DNA from: Amorphochlora amoebiformis
Taxonomy: Eukaryota; Cercozoa; Chlorarachniophyceae
Direction of reading: 5' to 3'
Assembly (NCBI GenBank): GCA_054601695.1
Contig: BAAHQB010000183.1
Coordinates: 62,001 to 126,000, forward strand
DNA: 64,000 bases
Shown here: positions 1 to 64,000 of the stretch, piece after piece
Numbering within the stretch: the stretch's first letter is position 1
How the letters are laid out: every line of letters begins with the position of its first letter
Notes under the pieces: generated by a model
Databases searched by the model: none
Told to the model about the DNA's origin: nothing
The model's input: only the letters and a program-made list of their open reading frames with translations
Position numbers and translations under genes: made by a program

Positions 1-95
1 TATATGTATACATACATACATACGTATATGTGTATATATACATACATATATATACATGTATATATATATATATACATATATATAATATATATATA

Positions 96-17471
<17,376 letters not shown>

Positions 17472-18248
17472 GGCTCGGATGTATGAAACCGGATGAAACT
17501 CACCCTCGGGAGACTATTAGAGAGCAACGGTCAGAGAAATAATGGAATGGAGGCTGAGCAAGGTATTCAGAAAAAAGGGTTTGAGGCAGTATACAATGAA
17601 ATAGGGAAGAGTTTCGCAATTATACATAGTGCAGGTCGCTCACATACCCCGACAACAGAGTCGTTCTTCTATTACGGACTTGCGCAGGAAAAATGCGGGA
17701 TTTTTCTTATTATTTCGCGCGATTGAATATATCTGAGTGTCCAGACACGTGTTTGGGGCAGCAGATTCGCTTCAGACCGATGGGAAGGCCGACATCGGGT
17801 CGACTCGAGGCTGTGCGGGGGGTGATATGCGCGATTTTAAGTTGTTTCTCCCGACAAAAACTGAACATTTCCGCAGGTATCGGTGAGTTTATAATAATAA
17901 TGTCCGATTCAGATATGTGAATATTTGCATTTAGCCCATATGTAGATATATTTATATCCTATAGATAATATCGGTATATCTGTGCTTCGGATATAAACGT
18001 TGGTTGGGGACTTATCCAAGAATGGATATGGAGATATCCAACCTTTGCCTATTTTTTCGGCAATCGCGCTGTCATGAGCGTGATTCTGCGTGACACCGCC
18101 TGATATCACCTTTTTTTTCCAGGAGAACCAAATTTGTCACGGACTGCGTGCGCAAGTAGCCTCTCCAACCTCCCGTTCTGGCCCCCCACATCCCTAAAAT
18201 CCAAACATTTTTTTTCAATTTGCACAGGATTTATCAAGGAGCCGAATA
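17472..18248. promoter_or_regulatory. Divergent promoter region between recD2-like gene and TRAP1
   Basis: 777 bases of mostly unique, mixed-composition sequence between two start codons facing away from each other. It has a CACGTG word near 17746, a strong donor-like site (cggtgagttt, ~17881) and two pyrimidine tracts ending in cag (near 18121 and 18228). A 5' UTR intron ahead of the TRAP1 start codon is therefore likely. No TATA box can be called with confidence. Confidence 0.5.
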
Positions 18249-49529
<31,281 letters not shown>

Positions 49530-50215
49530 CCTAAAACCCCTGCGAAAATGAACAGAATCTAGAGCCTAAGCTAGTATTATCTAGGCCGTAGTAGAGATAG
49601 CTTCAGCCTATCTAATCATCACGCACTGAAGCTTTGACCAGTATTTAAATACATTCATATTTTTATATGCAAACTGTACTCCAGGGATTTCGGTCTAGAC
49701 ACGTGTACTATGGCTTGTACTATAGATGTTGTTGCTGCGTTACGAGCTGTAACGACTCAGGGCTCATTGAAGTTTGAACACCCTGTGAACGGTATTCCAC
49801 TAGTAGTTCTACTAGTAGTTAGTTTCAAAGCATATGATCTAGATGAAGTCTAGATGTATATTGTATATTTTACAACTGTCTAGACTGTATATGTACATGT
49901 CTAGCATCTGAGCATGTATGCATGTGTATTGACTACATTACTCGTCTCTGCACCGTGTATGTGTATCGTGTATATATATCCGATGATGATCGGATGTGTA
50001 GCTTTATTCTCTACAGAATTTGTAAATTTTAGTTTTTCTTGGTTTGATTGTAATCATAATGCATACATTGTGTACAATCTCTAGAATCTAGACGTTTGAT
50101 CATTGTGCGACACGGTCAGGTTCAAGCCATGTCTTGTTCACAGTCTAGCATGTGTACTCTAGGTACTCAGTGACATATTGTGATACATGTACATGACGTA
50201 ATATATATGTATATA

Positions 50216-50262
<47 letters not shown>

Positions 50263-51826
50263 CTAGTATAAATGCATGATAGCACATGTCGCTTACAATC
50301 ATTGAACGGTACATGGAACTAGTCTAGCTACCTATCTGGCAGCCCTTAAAAATTGTAATTTCGTAGCGGCTAATCACGTGACCCGGAAGTTGTAATAGAA
50401 TCTCATTGGGAAGTTCTCCTGCGATAAGGGTTGAGATATGACGTCGTTGGCGGGCGAGGGGGATGCCTGGCCGTTGGAGCGTGCGCAGAGACTTAAGAAG
50501 CGAGTCAGTGCGCTTTCAACTGCTTCATTCGGTCAATCAAGCCTATGTACAACAAAAGTTTTGAGTTTTATAGGACCCTGAAAACAAAAATAATTCATCG
50601 AGCAGTGAGTGGGATTGCCCCATCCTGGACCCTTTGAGGAATCATATGTTATTTCTGTCCACGATTTGGCCGTCATTGACACAAGCACGCCCACACAAAT
50701 GCGCAACAGCTTCAAGACTTTTTACCTGGTATCGGAACCCTCGCTTTCCCTCTGGTAGCGTCTTTCTAGTCTTTGTGCATGAGCGTGCATGAGCCAGGGG
50801 TCGGGGACTCGGGGCTCCATAGCTAAATGAGCTTCAGAAATTTGAATGAGATTATCAGGGTGGTCTCGAGGGAAACAACTCTAGGTGAAACCAAACAAAT
50901 TCGGCCCAGCATGTGCAGAAGTATAATTAGGTGCTTTTACGTAGTTTATTGCGATTGTTGAAAATTAGTATATTATCTGGAGAAATCATCAAGAAACAAT
51001 ATTTACGATTCGGTCACATTGAGTGACTTTGACATGCTGAGTGTAATATCGCCCAAAATTACCGGTGGCATTCAACAATTCTAAATCTTCGGCAGGGTGG
51101 TCAGGAATGTGTCGCTTCGCGCCTTCTTCGGGTCACGCTATCCCTCCCCCGCCTGGCCCCCTCTTTGAGCGAACATATTCTCCATCAAAGTCTTCCGTAT
51201 CGATTGTTTATTACTTTCGGAAATGCGGAGAATTTTTCGTAAATGTGGGCTGTGCTGTGGGTCCTGCACGACCTTCAACGACATCAGATATCAAAAGAAG
51301 GTGTGCTGCGCGCTCCGTTTTACAAATAAAAGTCGCCCGCCTGTGAGATGAAGGTTCGTTGAGAGCAGTGGTCCGCTAGCCCCCCCTCTCTGCTATGGAA
51401 CACCATTTTGGTCTAGGGGCCAACGCAAAGGGAGAGGGTGCGGAAGGGAATAAGAATTGGTCATTCTTTTTTTGGAGGGGAGAAAACACAGTACGCGATA
51501 TTATCCATATTTTAGTGTAGTTTGCGCATGATGTGCTCTATATGGATTGGGGACAGATTGGGGTAAGGGTTTCGGAATGATTAGGATTATGAATGAGATA
51601 GCAAAGCAAGCAAATCTAATACGATACTACGTTTTTCCCAGCTCAAGCTCATCCTTTTTCTCCTGGGGGTACCTAGCCTAATCTTAACCCTTATCCTCAT
51701 TACTCTACGCGAACTCATTTTGTCTCAAGCCAAACCCTAACCCAATAACGAATCCTACCATAATATATGACGCAAATAGAATCCAATGGAGTGAATACTT
51801 AAGTTTTTATGTTTTATTATATATAC

Positions 51827-51879
<53 letters not shown>

Positions 51880-52042
51880 TTATATACACTATAGTACATA
51901 CCTACATATATACATATGTAACATATGATATAAATACATTATATCCAAATCAACATATATAAAACCTTCTCATTTAACAGAGTCCTGTAACCCCAAAGTT
52001 AATCTTAACCTCGAATACTAAACTAGCTCTGTATTTTCTTAG
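49530..52042. other. Intergenic stretch: TRAP1 3' end and probable start region of the NHL gene
   Basis: Mostly unique sequence with few microsatellites, unlike the rest of the window (one (TA)n tract at ~50215-50257). 49550-50350 is notably rich in CTAG words. 50370-50400 holds CACGTGACCCGGAAG, a promoter-like pair of motifs, followed by an ATG at 50438 opening a 47-codon frame with a donor-like site gtcagt (~50499). Further open frames (50533-50715 minus, 51065-51346 plus) show nothing recognisable. The first exon of the NHL gene is probably in this stretch, but I cannot fix it. Confidence 0.6.
50370..50400. promoter_or_regulatory. Possible promoter element: CACGTG next to CCGGAAG
   Basis: The sequence holds an E-box-like CACGTG four bases from CCGGAAG, in a unique-sequence block 650 bases or more from TRAP1 and upstream of the NHL gene. 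Such motifs are common in promoters of many eukaryotes; their role in this organism is inferred. Confidence 0.35.
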
Positions 52043-63407
<11,365 letters not shown>

Positions 63408-63408
63408 G

Positions 63409-63440
<32 letters not shown>

Positions 63441-63453
<13 letters not shown>

Positions 63454-63535
63454 TCTTAGACGCTCATGCTATTAGGTTTGGCCTGGTGTTATATCTTATC
63501 TTAAATCATGCTTAAATACGATGTATACATATATG

Positions 63536-63585
<50 letters not shown>

Positions 63586-63860
63586 TATGCTCATGCTATT
63601 ACCTTTGGCCTGGTACTATATCCTATCTTAATTCATGATTAAACATATATGTAAATATATATATATCCGTATATATATATATATATATATATATTATACA
63701 CACACACACATATATATATATATATGTGCATATACATATATATATATATATATATTTATAAATATGTATATATATATATATATATATATGAAAATATATA
63801 TATATATATATTATATTATGCTCATGCTATTACGTTTGGCCTGGTATTCTATCCTATCTT
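63441..63860. repeat. Donor-side copies of NHL exon o
   Basis: Three copies of CTCATGCTATTACGTTTGGC plus CTG and GT, with conserved flanking intron tccta tcttaattcatg, separated by (TA)n. Confidence 0.94.
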
Positions 63861-63896
63861 AATTCATGCTTAAACACGATATATACATATATGTAA

Positions 63897-63927
<31 letters not shown>

Positions 63928-64000
63928 GGTATACATATATATATATATATATATATTATATATAAATACATACATGTATATATATATATATATATAATAT

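Noticed and set aside
17493-17726. 77-residue plus-strand frame before TRAP1
   Set aside because: No recognisable domain and not in frame with TRAP1 by any clear junction; could be 5' UTR.
50533-51346. Open frames 50533-50715 (minus) and 51065-51346 (plus)
   Set aside because: No homology, no clear splice partners, and the second lacks an ATG at its start. Possible but unsupported.

Overview
This is a stretch of nuclear DNA from a eukaryote, most likely a protist. Its three genes are cut into very short exons (average about 60-70 bases) separated by long introns made almost entirely of simple repeats: (TA)n, telomere-type (TTAGGG)n / (CCCTAA)n, (CT)n / (GA)n and minisatellites. All splice sites used in the models are GT-AG. 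The telomere-type repeat is TTAGGG, but it lies inside introns, so it does not mark a chromosome end. I cannot place the organism. A RecD2-type helicase with a signal-peptide-like leader, beside a mitochondrial TRAP1, would fit an alga or other protist better than an animal or fungus, but that is inference.

Layout. (1) 149-17471, minus strand: 5' part of a gene for a RecD2-like DNA helicase, 21 exons, running off the left edge before the Walker A motif is reached. From residue ~120 on, the exons match the N-terminal accessory region of RecD2 (beta-barrel/OB part, two helix-hairpin-helix motifs, and the linker into the helicase core) with an unbroken reading frame across every junction. (2) 17472-18248: short divergent promoter region. 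(3) 18249-49529, plus strand: a complete TRAP1 (mitochondrial HSP90) gene, 36 exons, 2190 coding bases, 729 residues; reading frame is kept across all 35 junctions. (4) 49530-52042: ordinary-looking intergenic sequence that contains the TRAP1 3' end and probably the start of the next gene. (5) 52043-63407 and beyond, plus strand: middle part of a gene for an NHL-repeat beta-propeller protein, about 15 exons found, open at both ends.

The most unusual structure is in how exons and introns are built. About two dozen exons in all three genes are surrounded by truncated copies of themselves, about 90 copies by eye, and the copies obey one rule on both strands. Copies upstream of the full exon carry the splice acceptor plus the exon's 5' part; copies downstream carry the exon's 3' part plus the splice donor. 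The copies are spaced by (TA)n, (CT)n, (GA)n or (CCCTAA)n. This is what repeated tandem duplication across exon-intron borders would leave, and it fills the introns with decoy splice sites. A second pattern is that wherever a telomere-type repeat abuts a splice acceptor, the sense strand is CCCTAA, which supplies pyrimidines and CTAAC branch-site-like words. In TRAP1 intron 14 the repeat is instead (GTAACC)n, the hexamer of its own splice donor.

The three gene products show no obvious shared pathway: a DNA helicase possibly sent to an organelle, a mitochondrial chaperone, and an NHL propeller protein of unknown role.
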